Positions 1 to 8,359 are shown, numbered from the stretch's first letter. The stretch: DNA of 48,669 nt from CAZCCC01 sp964497245 (GCA_964497245.1 CAZCCC010000005.1:1-48669), one strand, 5' to 3'. A program made the numbers and translations. The notes: a model not told the origin generated them from the letters alone.

Positions 1-439
1 CGAATCTCTAGGCTCAACATAGCGCGAAAAGCTCTTAGAGATCCGAAAGAAATTAGTAATCAAGATTAGTTTAGTCCTTTTAGTGTCTAAACCAACATAG
101 CGCGAAAAGCACTTCAAATATTTAAAAAAACATAAGTTTAAATTTAAATTACCATAAACAGCTAATTTATCCCCAGCTTAATGCGACGGCGCAGAGAAAC
201 GACGGCGTAATTAAATTTATTAAATAATTCAGCTATATTGGATTCAGATTAAATATTTTTAATGTTCTTTCTATTTTTTTAATTTATTGCGACGGCTCAA
301 CTATGTGCGACGGCTTTATTCTTATTATTATTTTAGCATATTTTAAAAACATGTCAAATAAAAAATTATAAAAAAACCGACACAACCAATTTTATAAATT
401 AATTAAAAATAACTTATTTAATCAGTATATGTCCGTAAC
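1..439. repeat. Repeat-rich intergenic DNA (CAACATAGCGC and GCGACGGC repeats)
   Basis: No gene is visible. The motif CAACATAGCGCGAAAAGC occurs at 15-32 and again at 93-110. The first copy is enclosed by an inverted repeat (ATCTCTA...TAGAGAT). The octamer GCGACGGC or a near relative recurs around 183-206, 288-296 and 306-314. The CAACATAGCGC core is also present at 18059-18069, beside the HUH transposase gene, and on the minus strand at 47490-47500. This suggests a dispersed REP-like family, not ordinary spacer. Confidence 0.6.
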
Positions 440-1045
440 TTATTTTTTGCTGGTAAATTTTTTATAATTCTCATCTCTATTAATCAATTCTTCCACCAAC
501 TCGCGCAAAAAGTCAGCTTTAGAAATTTTGGTATTATGGGTTTTCCAATGTAAGTATCGTTCAATTCGCGATGTAATGCGCAAAGTAAATTTAATTGTTG
601 GGGATTCATATCCTTGGCCTTTTTCAATTATTCCTAAAAAGTCCAAAATATCTTTTTCTAATGTTTTTTCAGTATAATATTTTAAATATAAAAATTTTGA
701 AGTATTTTTATCTTTTTGCAGATGGATTAGATTTTTGCTAGTTGGTTTTCCTCTATCTGACAGATAAAGAATTGGTTTTTGGTGGGCAAGGGCAATTGCA
801 ATAAGATAAGCGTTTTCTGGAGTTGAGTTAGTACCTTCAATAATTAAAGCATCCATTTTTTCCAAAAGTATTTCGCCAGCCTGATCAATCCTTTCCAAAT
901 CTTGGTGGGAAAAACCACTCAGGTTTTCATTAGCTAAATTACTCATTACCGAAACTCCGCCATTGCTCAAAATAGAAATAATTTTTGAAAATTTTTTTTG
1001 TAATTTTTCTTCAGCTTGATTGTCGGCGGTAAAATAGATACGCAT
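440..1045 (-). CDS. Nucleoside 2-deoxyribosyltransferase-like / SLOG-like protein with C-terminal helical domain
   Basis: A 201-residue protein. The N-terminal 115 residues have an alternating strand-helix pattern that begins MRIYFTADN and contains DALIIEGTNSTPENAYLIAIAL and then KPILYL. This layout is typical of nucleoside 2-deoxyribosyltransferase-like and related Rossmannoid nucleotide-processing folds, although I see no clear catalytic Glu signature. The last 55 residues (FTLRITSRIERYL...KADFLRELVEELI) resemble a ribbon-helix-helix-like or other small helical module. The gene lies 5 bp downstream of the asparaginase-like gene on the same strand, so the two are probably co-transcribed. The fold assignment is an inference from pattern; a role in nucleotide sensing or signalling is speculative. 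Confidence 0.55.
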   Translation of the reverse strand: MRIYFTADNQAEEKLQKKFSKIISILSNGGVSVMSNLANENLSGFSHQDLERIDQAGEILLEKMDALIIEGTNSTPENAYLIAIALAHQKPILYLSDRGKPTSKNLIHLQKDKNTSKFLYLKYYTEKTLEKDILDFLGIIEKGQGYESPTIKFTLRITSRIERYLHWKTHNTKISKADFLRELVEELINRDENYKKFTSKK

Positions 1046-1050
1046 AATTT

Positions 1051-1971
1051 TTATTTCATTATTTCACCAGCGATGTTGGTAATCATTAATTTCTTAATTT
1101 TTTTGATTTGCTTATTTTGGGCTAATGCCCACATAAATTTGGCAACAGTTGTTTCCCAAGTCATGTTATTTATTAATAATATACTTTCTGAATCAAAAAT
1201 TTTAGTATTGACTTGTTTAGTCCAAACCAAAACAGGGGTAGTAGAAGAAACTTTTTTTATCCAAGTCATAAAACCAGAAGGCAAGTTTTGGTAAGTGCCG
1301 GCATTTATGATAATTCCTTTTTTGTCCTTGAATAACTGAGTTGGATTCAACCAGCTAATAGAACCAGCTTCAATAATTCCGATATTAGTGTATAGATTCT
1401 TGAATAGTTTGATTTTACCTTTATTTTTAAGGATTGATTTTTCAAAAATTCTAATACTAAAATCAATCCGTCCTAAGGTTGCGCTAGGCGGTGCGCTGAA
1501 GATATTTAGCGATTTTTCTATCGCACAAACCGATTGATTAGCGCGAAGTAGACGATTACCAAACATCAATGCTATTTCATTAAGTCCGCAAGTTGCTGCA
1601 GAAACCGCATTAATTAAATTTGCTCGGGTTTCTGGTTTTTTGGTATCAGGCAGATTCTGACTGCCAGTAAAAATAATTGGTTTAGTAAGATTTTGTAGTA
1701 AAAATGAAAGTGCGGCGCTGGTATATAGTAGATTATCAATGCCGTGCAAAATAACAAAGCCTGCTGCCTCATCAAAACGATTATTAATTTCATTGGCAAG
1801 TTTTAGCCAGACATCGGGTGTAATATCAGCTGAAGGTTTGGTAAAAATAAAAATCGGCTCAACGTTAGCGATAATGTCAAGTTCGGGTATAATAGAAAGC
1901 AAATCTTTTTCTTTTAAGCCAATCAAACGGTTCAGTACCATCAAATAAATTTTTTTATTTGCTAAAAACAT
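1051..1971 (-). CDS. Asparaginase-family protein lacking catalytic residues (probable pseudoenzyme)
   Basis: A 306-residue protein that clearly belongs to the type I asparaginase/GatD family: GFVILHGIDN, YTSAALSFLLQNL, PIIFTGSQ and FGNRLLRANQ follow each other as in true asparaginases. The family needs one Thr in an N-terminal TGGTI segment and a second Thr in HGTD. Here the N-terminal segment is absent, because the protein begins MFLANKKIYL and no such motif is encoded just upstream. The second motif reads HGID, so Thr is replaced by Ile. The Lys that normally follows RGNR also appears to be missing. The gene therefore probably encodes a binding or scaffold protein, not a hydrolase. It is followed directly by the nucleotide-fold gene at 440-1045. 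Family membership is well supported; the loss of activity is inferred. Confidence 0.8.
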   Translation of the reverse strand: MFLANKKIYLMVLNRLIGLKEKDLLSIIPELDIIANVEPIFIFTKPSADITPDVWLKLANEINNRFDEAAGFVILHGIDNLLYTSAALSFLLQNLTKPIIFTGSQNLPDTKKPETRANLINAVSAATCGLNEIALMFGNRLLRANQSVCAIEKSLNIFSAPPSATLGRIDFSIRIFEKSILKNKGKIKLFKNLYTNIGIIEAGSISWLNPTQLFKDKKGIIINAGTYQNLPSGFMTWIKKVSSTTPVLVWTKQVNTKIFDSESILLINNMTWETTVAKFMWALAQNKQIKKIKKLMITNIAGEIMK

Positions 1972-2101
1972 AAGTATAAATTACTGATGCTAAAATTAGT
2001 ATTTATATTATTGACTAAAAAATAAATTTTATTCATAATTTTTAATAAATATTGCGCCGTCTAAAATTTAAAGCCGTCTTTTTATATTATATACCTTAAG
2101 T

Positions 2102-2215
2102 AATAAAAAACAAAATGAATTTGAAATCTTTTTATGCCGAGGCAAACTCGGCACCCGACTTTGTATCAGGAAAGAGTGAGGAGTAATATTATAAAATTTA
2201 TTTTGTTTTTTATTT
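2102..2215. repeat. Large inverted repeat enclosing a perfect hairpin
   Basis: Arms of about 20 bp (centred on AAAAAACAAAATGAATTT and its near-complement ATTTATTTTGTTTTTTAT) enclose about 70 bp. In the middle is a perfect hairpin, TGCCGAG-GCAAA-CTCGGCA, at 2134-2152. It could be a small non-autonomous mobile element or a structured RNA. The rest of the gap 1972-2313 holds the promoter of the next gene and no ORF. Confidence 0.55.
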
Positions 2216-2256
2216 AATAATTTAAAAATTTTTTCATGGTATAAATTATTTTACCC

Positions 2257-2317
2257 TTGATTTTTTTGGTAAATTCGGGTAAAATTGGAGAAATAATTAA
2301 TGAATAATTTTATATGA
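2257..2317 (+). promoter_or_regulatory. Promoter and overlapping five-codon upstream ORF of the 1153-residue gene
   Basis: TTGATT at 2257-2262 and TAAAAT at 2280-2285 are 17 bp apart, predicting a start near 2292. A short ORF with GGAG at 2287-2290 starts with ATG at 2300 and encodes MNNFI. Its stop codon overlaps the start of the long gene (ATGA, 2314-2317). This arrangement would couple initiation of the long gene to translation of the tiny ORF. Confidence 0.5.
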
Positions 2318-5300
2318 AAAGACCTGAAACCGGCTTTGTGCCAGAAGAAGCAACAATGGAATCAGACAATTCAGAATTTGAAGCCATAGAACAACAAAAA
2401 AACCGGGCAAAAACCGGCAGGGAGTTAATGGAAGAAGAAAAAAACGTTCCGATAATCGGCAATGCAAAAAAGATTCATTCTACCGGTAAAATTTCAATGG
2501 GAGAGCAAAGGAATATTTATCTTGCAAAAGAATTTAGCGGCCAGAAAGTAGTTGAATTGCCGGATAATTTAGTGGCGGTTGTAAAAGATAATAATGGAAA
2601 ATTTGAAATTGAAGCAATTTTTGAATTAGGCCAAAATGAAAAAGGTCAAAAGTCTTCAGAAAGAATTGAAATAGCAGAAGCAAAATCACGTTCGAAAACT
2701 TTAAGAGATGCAATTGATCAGCTTGAGGAAAAATTAAGAGCCGGTTATGAGGTTGAGCTTGTTTCTGAGAAAACAGAAGAAAAAGAACTTCAAAAAATTA
2801 AAGCTAAAATGATTGAAGCGTTGGAAAGGAATGAAATTATTACATATGGAGCAGACGGAGAAATTATTTGTGATTTAGAAAGAATCAAAAATCTTGAAGG
2901 CAGTATTTTTGAAGGTGCTAGAAGATTTGAGCTTAAAAAAGGAACAATCAAACCCTCTTGGCAAAAAATGTTATTGGAGATTTTTGCTGATAAAAAAGTA
3001 GTGTCCACAGAAGATTATAAAAAAAGATTGGAAGGTGATAGAGATATTGAAGAAAAATCTTTATTTTATTTACCAAAAAATAAAGAAGAAGCTTTTAATT
3101 TAGAAAAAATTAGTCAAGCCGATTTTTATTTAACAATTTCTGATTTTTTGGTAACAGAAGTAAATAAAATTGATCCATTTTTTCAGGAAAAATTTGGAGT
3201 TGGAGCTCTTGAAACTGAATTTGCAGTTAGGATTTATCATCCAAAATACGGAGCTGGTTATAGAGATGAAAATGGCTCGCTTTTTGTTAAAAGAGATGTT
3301 AGAGACAAAAACAGCAAGTTTATTAAAATAAGTATGGACTGGTTATATAGTAGGTTTAATTATGGTTATTATAGTGGACTGGTACGTAAAGAGATCTTAT
3401 TACATACTCCAAAAATTGGCATCTTGGATAAAGATTTTAAAAATCTTAGAGAAAATAGACTTCTGACTGAAAAAGATTTTGGCCAAAGTGAAAACACAAA
3501 AACCAGTGGTCTTTTTCGTGTTGAGAAAACCATTGGCATAAAAGGTGGTACTAATTTTGGTACTTTCTATGTTGATGAGTATGGCGAAAAAAGATTTGCT
3601 CATGCACAATATACTTTAGGAACAGAGTTTGAAGGTAAGAGATTGGTTAAACTACAAGAAAATTTATATGGTATTGTTGATGAAGTTGAAGGTATTAAAA
3701 GAATTACCCACATTATAAAACCAGCTGAGATCGAATTGATTAGACAAAAACAAGAGGAATATCGAAAAAAACATCATAAAGAACCGAGTGTCGCCAGTGT
3801 TCATTTCGGTAAACGAGATCCAAATTCCCCTAAACCGGTTTTGTTTGAAGCAACCAATTTAAGTCCTAAGCGTGAAGATGAAACCCCGGAAGAATATGCT
3901 GAAAGAATAGCCACTTTCAATGCAGTCAGAGAATATAATAAATTGCAACAAATTTCTTCTGATTTGAGCAAAAAAGCAGGTATTGGAATTCATAATCTTG
4001 AATTGAATGAGCAGAATGCCTTGGCATCCTTTGCCTTTGAATCTAATGAAAACTATAGACAACTAATTGATTTCTCAAAAAAGTTTGGCGAAAAAGGTTT
4101 AAAAGCTTTTCTGGCTTGTGAATATGGCATGAATATTGGCAATATTATTTTAGAATTGGGAGAAAAATTACCGACTGATCAGGCTAATATGGTTTTTGCC
4201 GCTTATGTAGAAGTTATTTTTTCCATGAATCAAGAAGCTGATCAGATATTTGAAGAAATTAGAACTTTTAATCCTGATATTCCGATTATTCGTGATGAAA
4301 TTTTAGAAAGTCTGTTGTCACGAGGCAAGGATTTATTGGTGGAGATACATCAGCAGCTTCAGTCAAAGAAGAAAGGGGAGATTTTAGAAGAATTAGTCAT
4401 TCAAAATTTTATCCGAGAAATAAAAGAAGAAACGTCTGAACAAAAAGCGGTACGTTCAAATTTTAAAAAAGTTGCTGAAATTTTTAATCAAAAGGAAATT
4501 AATCTTGAGTCATTGAAGAAATCCCAAGGGGTTGTTTTAAATAGCTTAAAGCGAGGGCAAAGTTCAGGATTGCTTTTAAAAACTTTGAAAAGAATGGATA
4601 AATTATCTCCCATTCCGGAGATTCATTGGCGGGTAGATCGGAGTTTGGCAGAATATGACCGTCGGTTTGGTTTGGATTTGGCCGGTTTATTGGAAGAATT
4701 GGCTTTGGCCGAAGAAAAAAAAATTTTATTGGAATTCGGCCCTGGTAGCGGATTGAGCAAAAGAGAGCGTACCGCCGGAACATTAGGCAAAAAGTATGAT
4801 GATTTTGCCATGGCTGACCGTTTATATTATCCGGTTGATTCGGTAATTGCCCGCTTGATTGATTTTGAAAAGATAAAAAAAGATATTGGGCAAGATTTAG
4901 CTGACCAGGAAAAACAAGTTTTGATTGAGTTTATTTATAAGAGCGTTTATATTAAAAAAGACCAGACAAGTTTAGATCAGTTTGATTATAATCAGGAAAA
5001 TATTGATCAAATCAACCAGGATCCGAATAACCTAAAAAATATTTTAATTTCTTGCGGCCCAGCTTTAGTTAATGCTGAAATTGTTCCCCAGACTATCAGC
5101 AGTCGAGATGAACAAGGCCGGGTTATATATCCCAATAAATTGGATATTAATTCACAATCGTCGGCAGTTCAAAAGGCAATAAGAACATTCGCAGAAAACC
5201 CTGCCCACTATTTAATTAATGGTTATCAAGAAGCAGATGTATATGATCTGATTGATGCATTTCCTGCCGGTACCATGATTGGTGATTTTTCTGATATAAA

Positions 5301-5775
5301 AAAGGTAAAACCGGACGAAAGTATTGATGTGGCTTTGGCAGTTCGCTCAACGGTTTATTTAAAGGAAGATAAATATGTTGATTTTTTAGGAGATGTTGCC
5401 AAAGCTTTAAGTGATGAAGGAATATATATTGACGATAGTATCCGCGACAATGATGGTTGGTATTATCGACTCAGCGAAATTCAAAAATTTTTAGCTGAAA
5501 ATGCGGCAAAAAAAGAAAAAGGACAAATCAAATATAATCTTGAAGTATCAGTGGTTCTTGGTCCGGGTTTTCCCGGAGAAGATTATCGGCAAGACTTGGT
5601 TCCGTTGGCATTGGTAATATCTAAAAATATTTCTTATAATGATCAGATTTCCAAATATCTTAACGCAGGTTGTCGCTTGGTTAATTTTTTTGAACTGTCT
5701 TCGGATCAAAATTATTTAAAAACCCTGGATTCAAGCGGATTAACTGCACAACGGGTGGAAACCAAAGAAGATTAA
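2314..5775 (+). CDS. Very large uncharacterised protein with C-terminal SAM-methyltransferase-like domain
   Basis: A 1153-residue, highly charged protein without an obvious signal peptide or TM segment. The first 800 residues are helix-rich and Lys/Glu-rich, and I recognise no family there. From about residue 806 the sequence ILLEFGPGSG fits motif I of class I SAM-dependent methyltransferases. Further on, GTMIGDFSDI, SIDVALAVRSTVYL and LSDEGIYIDDSIR fit the later strands of the same fold. Acting on a small molecule, protein or nucleic acid are all possible. The gene stands alone behind its own promoter, convergent with the TrmB-like regulator gene that ends 11 bp beyond its stop. The methyltransferase call is moderate; the N-terminal function is unknown. 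Confidence 0.6.
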   Translation: MKRPETGFVPEEATMESDNSEFEAIEQQKNRAKTGRELMEEEKNVPIIGNAKKIHSTGKISMGEQRNIYLAKEFSGQKVVELPDNLVAVVKDNNGKFEIEAIFELGQNEKGQKSSERIEIAEAKSRSKTLRDAIDQLEEKLRAGYEVELVSEKTEEKELQKIKAKMIEALERNEIITYGADGEIICDLERIKNLEGSIFEGARRFELKKGTIKPSWQKMLLEIFADKKVVSTEDYKKRLEGDRDIEEKSLFYLPKNKEEAFNLEKISQADFYLTISDFLVTEVNKIDPFFQEKFGVGALETEFAVRIYHPKYGAGYRDENGSLFVKRDVRDKNSKFIKISMDWLYSRFNYGYYSGLVRKEILLHTPKIGILDKDFKNLRENRLLTEKDFGQSENTKTSGLFRVEKTIGIKGGTNFGTFYVDEYGEKRFAHAQYTLGTEFEGKRLVKLQENLYGIVDEVEGIKRITHIIKPAEIELIRQKQEEYRKKHHKEPSVASVHFGKRDPNSPKPVLFEATNLSPKREDETPEEYAERIATFNAVREYNKLQQISSDLSKKAGIGIHNLELNEQNALASFAFESNENYRQLIDFSKKFGEKGLKAFLACEYGMNIGNIILELGEKLPTDQANMVFAAYVEVIFSMNQEADQIFEEIRTFNPDIPIIRDEILESLLSRGKDLLVEIHQQLQSKKKGEILEELVIQNFIREIKEETSEQKAVRSNFKKVAEIFNQKEINLESLKKSQGVVLNSLKRGQSSGLLLKTLKRMDKLSPIPEIHWRVDRSLAEYDRRFGLDLAGLLEELALAEEKKILLEFGPGSGLSKRERTAGTLGKKYDDFAMADRLYYPVDSVIARLIDFEKIKKDIGQDLADQEKQVLIEFIYKSVYIKKDQTSLDQFDYNQENIDQINQDPNNLKNILISCGPALVNAEIVPQTISSRDEQGRVIYPNKLDINSQSSAVQKAIRTFAENPAHYLINGYQEADVYDLIDAFPAGTMIGDFSDIKKVKPDESIDVALAVRSTVYLKEDKYVDFLGDVAKALSDEGIYIDDSIRDNDGWYYRLSEIQKFLAENAAKKEKGQIKYNLEVSVVLGPGFPGEDYRQDLVPLALVISKNISYNDQISKYLNAGCRLVNFFELSSDQNYLKTLDSSGLTAQRVETKED

Positions 5776-5786
5776 GAATTGGTTGC

Positions 5787-6536
5787 TTAATTTTTATCAA
5801 GTGAATCCCAAAAAAAATTAAAAATTAATTTAAAATTTTGGGCAATTTCCGGATTGTCAATTAAGATGCCAATAGCAGCATCTTTTTTAAATGTTATTAA
5901 TGATATTTTATTGCCAACAATTTTAACATCCATTGACAAAGGATATTTTTCAACTGGTATAAATTTAGTTTCCCTTAATTCTTTTGGATTAGATTTATTT
6001 ATTGGGTTTTCGCTAGGTGCAATTACTCGGTTAAAAATTTGATTTTTAACTCTTTTTTGGATGAATTGAGGGAAATATTCAGGAATGAATTTAGCCATTT
6101 CACCTTTATCCTCTATGCTGTCAATTGGTTTTTTTTCGGCCAATAATTCCTCATAAATTTTTATAATTCCTTTTTTACCTTCATAGAACCTAATGTTAGG
6201 CTGGCCTGAAGATAGATTAAAATCAGAAATAATAGAAGGCAGAATTCCGTTTAAAACCAGCTGGGCGTCTTTGGCTTGTTGTTCTTGTTTTTCAACTAAC
6301 TCCTTAAGCTTTAGAGGATGAGCCGGGATAAACACAGTTGGTTTATTTGGTTCTTCTTTTTTCTCAATTAAGCCAAAATCTACCAGTTGATCCAAAATTT
6401 TATAGACCAAGCCTCGTTTTAGCGGGGTTTTTTGGCTAATTTTACCGGCTTTTAAAGGGCCGTTTTTTATTAATATTTCGTAAATTTCTGATTGTTCCTT
6501 ATTTAAGCCGGCTTGTTGGAGGTGTTGTTCGTACAT
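5787..6536 (-). CDS. TrmB-family transcriptional regulator
   Basis: A 249-residue protein. Residues 8-75 form a winged helix-turn-helix (LNKEQSEIYEILIKNGPLKA...LKRGLVYKILDQLVDFGLI) of the TrmB type, in which a helical pair precedes the recognition helix. A short coiled segment (LKELVEKQEQQAKDA) follows, and then a C-terminal domain with IRFYEGKKGIIKIYEELL, which matches the effector domain often found behind TrmB HTHs. In archaea and some bacteria the family senses sugars. The target here is unknown; the regulator faces the promoter of the structured transcription unit at 6704, so it could control that unit or itself. Confidence 0.8.
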   Translation of the reverse strand: MYEQHLQQAGLNKEQSEIYEILIKNGPLKAGKISQKTPLKRGLVYKILDQLVDFGLIEKKEEPNKPTVFIPAHPLKLKELVEKQEQQAKDAQLVLNGILPSIISDFNLSSGQPNIRFYEGKKGIIKIYEELLAEKKPIDSIEDKGEMAKFIPEYFPQFIQKRVKNQIFNRVIAPSENPINKSNPKELRETKFIPVEKYPLSMDVKIVGNKISLITFKKDAAIGILIDNPEIAQNFKLIFNFFWDSLDKN

Positions 6537-6703
6537 AATTAGTTGTTAAGTTTGTTGGTTAATAAATTTAAATCTATTATCACTATACACCTAATATTAA
6601 TTTTTGTCAAGATATAATGACAATAATTATATATAAATTAGTCAAAATTTAGTAATGAGTTTAGCAAAATAATATAATATTGATAAACAATTGCCATATA
6701 TTC

Positions 6704-6732
6704 TTGACAAGATTTGTTAACTATGCTATAAT
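6704..6732 (+). promoter_or_regulatory. Consensus extended -10 sigma-70 promoter
   Basis: A perfect TTGACA at 6704-6709 and perfect TATAAT at 6727-6732 are separated by 17 bp, with an extended TG at 6724-6725. Transcription should start near 6739. It is the strongest promoter seen in the window and the only clear one upstream of the whole 6.7-14.2 kb unit. Confidence 0.8.
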
Positions 6733-7035
6733 GATTCGTTAAGCTGAAAAACTAAAAAATTTAAAGCTTACAAAAGGTTCATTACAGCACTTCCCCAACA
6801 AGTCTGGAAGCCATTTGAGGAGAATGACAACCAGCAAGAGGGGTTAGTCAAAAAGCCCAAGGAGGAATAAGGTTTTCCAAGGAGTGAGAGAAAGGAGAGA
6901 ATTATCCCTTGAAAAATCTTTCCAGGGCAAAATTGATTGTAATCAGTGTAATTCCCGCTTAGGCGGGAAAACAGTGGTTAGAATCAGATAGCACATTAAA
7001 TAACAAAATAAAGTATGAAGTGGAGAGCATGCTTA

Positions 7036-7091
7036 ATCATGTATCATGAATCATATATCATTAATCATATATCATGTATCATGAATTATGA
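7036..7091. repeat. Eight tandem heptamers ATCATNN
   Basis: Eight consecutive 7-bp units begin ATCAT (the last ATTAT), with variable last two bases: GT, GA, AT, TA, AT, GT, GA, GA. The order is nearly mirror-symmetric. Iteron-like protein binding or RNA structure are both conceivable. Confidence 0.75.
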
Positions 7092-7107
7092 AACAAAGTC
7101 AAAGAAA

Positions 7108-7132
7108 CTCTCCGTTCAAAGCGGAGTTTTTT
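7108..7132 (+). terminator. Intrinsic terminator inside the leader
   Basis: The stem CTCCG (7110-7114) / CGGAG (7122-7126) has a 7-nt loop and is followed by six T. It lies about 370 nt after the predicted start site and could act as an attenuator for the genes that follow. Confidence 0.65.
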
Positions 7133-7140
7133 AGTAAGCG

Positions 7141-7304
7141 GAAGAATTATGTAGAGGAGAGGCGATTATTTCTGGCAGGTGCGTTTATACGCCCAGTCGG
7201 AAATGATTGAAAAAATAAAAATAAGACAGGCAATAACTTATAAAATTAGAAATTAATTAGGCCAAAAAGTCTTATTTAAAAAATAGTCCTCTGCATAATC
7301 CTTC
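7141..7304 (+). ncRNA. Multi-branched structured RNA domain
   Basis: An 18-nt arm at 7141-7158 pairs with 7287-7304, with one wobble and one mismatch. Inside are two further arms: about 7163-7209 (capped by GCGT-TTAT-ACGC) and about 7219-7277 (AAATAAGAC / GTCTTATTT). This is a closed multi-helix domain of about 165 nt with no ORF. The pairing is seen in the sequence; that it is a functional RNA is inferred. Confidence 0.55.
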
Positions 7305-7310
7305 TGGTTA

Positions 7311-7406
7311 ATTCAGCACCAATTTTACGCATTAATCTTTTAAGCGATTAAAATTTTATTAAAAAATTATCAGTTTAATGATTGAAAAGTAAAATTGGTG
7401 CTGAAT
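7311..7406. repeat. CAGCACC inverted-repeat element, copy 1
   Basis: The arms at 7311-7328 and 7389-7406 form a perfect 18-bp inverted repeat around an AT-rich centre. This copy has A in CAGCACCAATTTTAC where the other copies have T, and its opposite arm carries the compensating base, so pairing is kept. Related copies lie at 12789-12887, 37428-37533 and (partial) 19793-19830. Confidence 0.85.
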
Positions 7407-7930
7407 AAATCAGCCAAAAGGAAAAATTGTTCTTTATAGTCTAAATTGAAGTCTGAGCTAACCCAGCAGAATTATATTTAAAAAGTTTTGTTTAAAAAAG
7501 CCATAAGCGGGGTTAAAACCCCGCTTCCAAAAAGGGGAGCTGGTTTTTCCGCCAAAGGCTGATGTGTCTCTGGCACAAGCCGGCGACCGTGGCAAAAAAT
7601 TAACTTATTTTAAATAGTAGTTAGTGCTGGATGAAGGAGAGAATTAGTCTTCAGCATAGATTTCAAGGAAGTCATGCAAATGGCAATAAATCACTGCTTG
7701 CATGAGCAGTTGTTGCAATTATTATTTTGATCGATTATTTCGCATCCTTTGAAGCGGAAGCAATCCTAAATTTTAATTGTTTTGCCAGACGTTTTCTTTA
7801 ATCGGGAAACGTTTCTGACAAGCGGATTAACCACCTGTTTGCCAGAAAAAATTTCCTGATTAGTTGGCTTTTGCAAGGAGAGGCAAAAGTTAATCCAAGT
7901 GAAAGGAGCATATAGTGAGGAGCTAAGACA
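7407..7930 (+). other. Untranslated stretch of consecutive hairpins upstream of the zinc-ribbon gene
   Basis: No ORF of note. Visible pairings include AAGCGGGG / CCCCGCTT near 7505-7526, ACTGCTT / AGCAGT near 7694-7711, AGACGTTT / AAACGTTT near 7787-7815, and a nested domain closed by GGATTAAC (7824-7831) / GTTAATCC (7889-7896). Within that domain the stem CTTTTGC / GCAAAAG presents AAGGAGA in its loop. A diverged copy of the ileS-type palindrome lies at 7548-7577. The density of stems suggests structured RNA. Confidence 0.5.
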
Positions 7931-7939
7931 GGAGGGACT

Positions 7940-8275
7940 TTGACAATTGACTACGAATACGAATTTTACGAATATACGAATATAGGAATTAAGAAATTAA
8001 TAATATTAATTATGGGTAGTATTGTGATGTGCAAGTGCAATGATTGCCAAAATGAGTTTAGGACCAATTTGGGAGATGGAGCCTTATTCTATAATTTTCA
8101 TTGCCTTGACTGTGATAACATTAAATCTTTTCCTAGAAATGATTTTAGCTCGGATAGTGTTAAAGCTTGCGAAAAATGCGGCGGGAAACTGACACATCAA
8201 ACGCTTAAGCCGATGTGTCCGAATTGTCAGTCAAGAAATACCGAAGAAATTCAGACAGTTGTTAAATACGACTAA
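7940..8275 (+). CDS. Small double zinc-ribbon protein
   Basis: About 111 residues if translation starts at the TTG at 7940, four bases behind AGGAGG. Starting at ATG 8012 or 8027 would give about 87 or 82 residues and begin just before the first Cys cluster. Cys pairs occur as CKCNDC, CLDC, CEKCGG and CPNC, consistent with two zinc ribbons. It is the last AT-rich gene before the GC-rich section and lies in the same orientation. RING-type or other binuclear treble-clef proteins accompany some bacterial ubiquitin-like operons, but this Cys spacing looks like plain zinc ribbons, so a part in conjugation is only a possibility. Confidence 0.6.
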   Translation: MTIDYEYEFYEYTNIGIKKLIILIMGSIVMCKCNDCQNEFRTNLGDGALFYNFHCLDCDNIKSFPRNDFSSDSVKACEKCGGKLTHQTLKPMCPNCQSRNTEEIQTVVKYD

Positions 8276-8359
8276 TACATTTACGGCTTTTCGATAGTGG
8301 CGCTTACCTTATTGTAGGCGCTATGAATCGGGGAGCCGTATTGGATGGCTCCAAAAAAG

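Larger units (their letters stand above)
6739..7132 (+). ncRNA. About 390-nt leader RNA ending in an intrinsic terminator
   Basis: The region runs from the predicted start near 6739 to a hairpin followed by T6 at 7108-7132 and holds no long ORF. It contains several hairpins, including a perfect TTCCCGC-TTA-GGCGGGAA near 6953-6969, an eight-fold heptamer repeat (7036-7091), and a possible leader peptide MTTSKRG starting at 6823 behind GAGGAG. It may be a stand-alone RNA or an attenuated leader of the downstream genes. It lacks the conserved parts of RNase P RNA and tmRNA. Confidence 0.5.

Noticed and set aside
1016..1294. 92-residue plus-strand frame at the start of the asparaginase-like region
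   Set aside because: It is antisense to the two well-supported minus-strand genes and has no ribosome site or motif.
7036..7091. CRISPR array
   Set aside because: Period is only 7 bp and there are no unique spacers or cas genes anywhere in the window.
6739..7132. RNase P RNA or tmRNA in the 390-nt leader
   Set aside because: Length fits, but the conserved GAGGAAAGTCC-type and tRNA-like ends are absent.
8332..8352. Group II intron domain V
   Set aside because: GAGCCGTAT looked similar, but the stem closes on itself as a simple 6-bp hairpin without the conserved bulge or tetraloop, and there is no reverse transcriptase.
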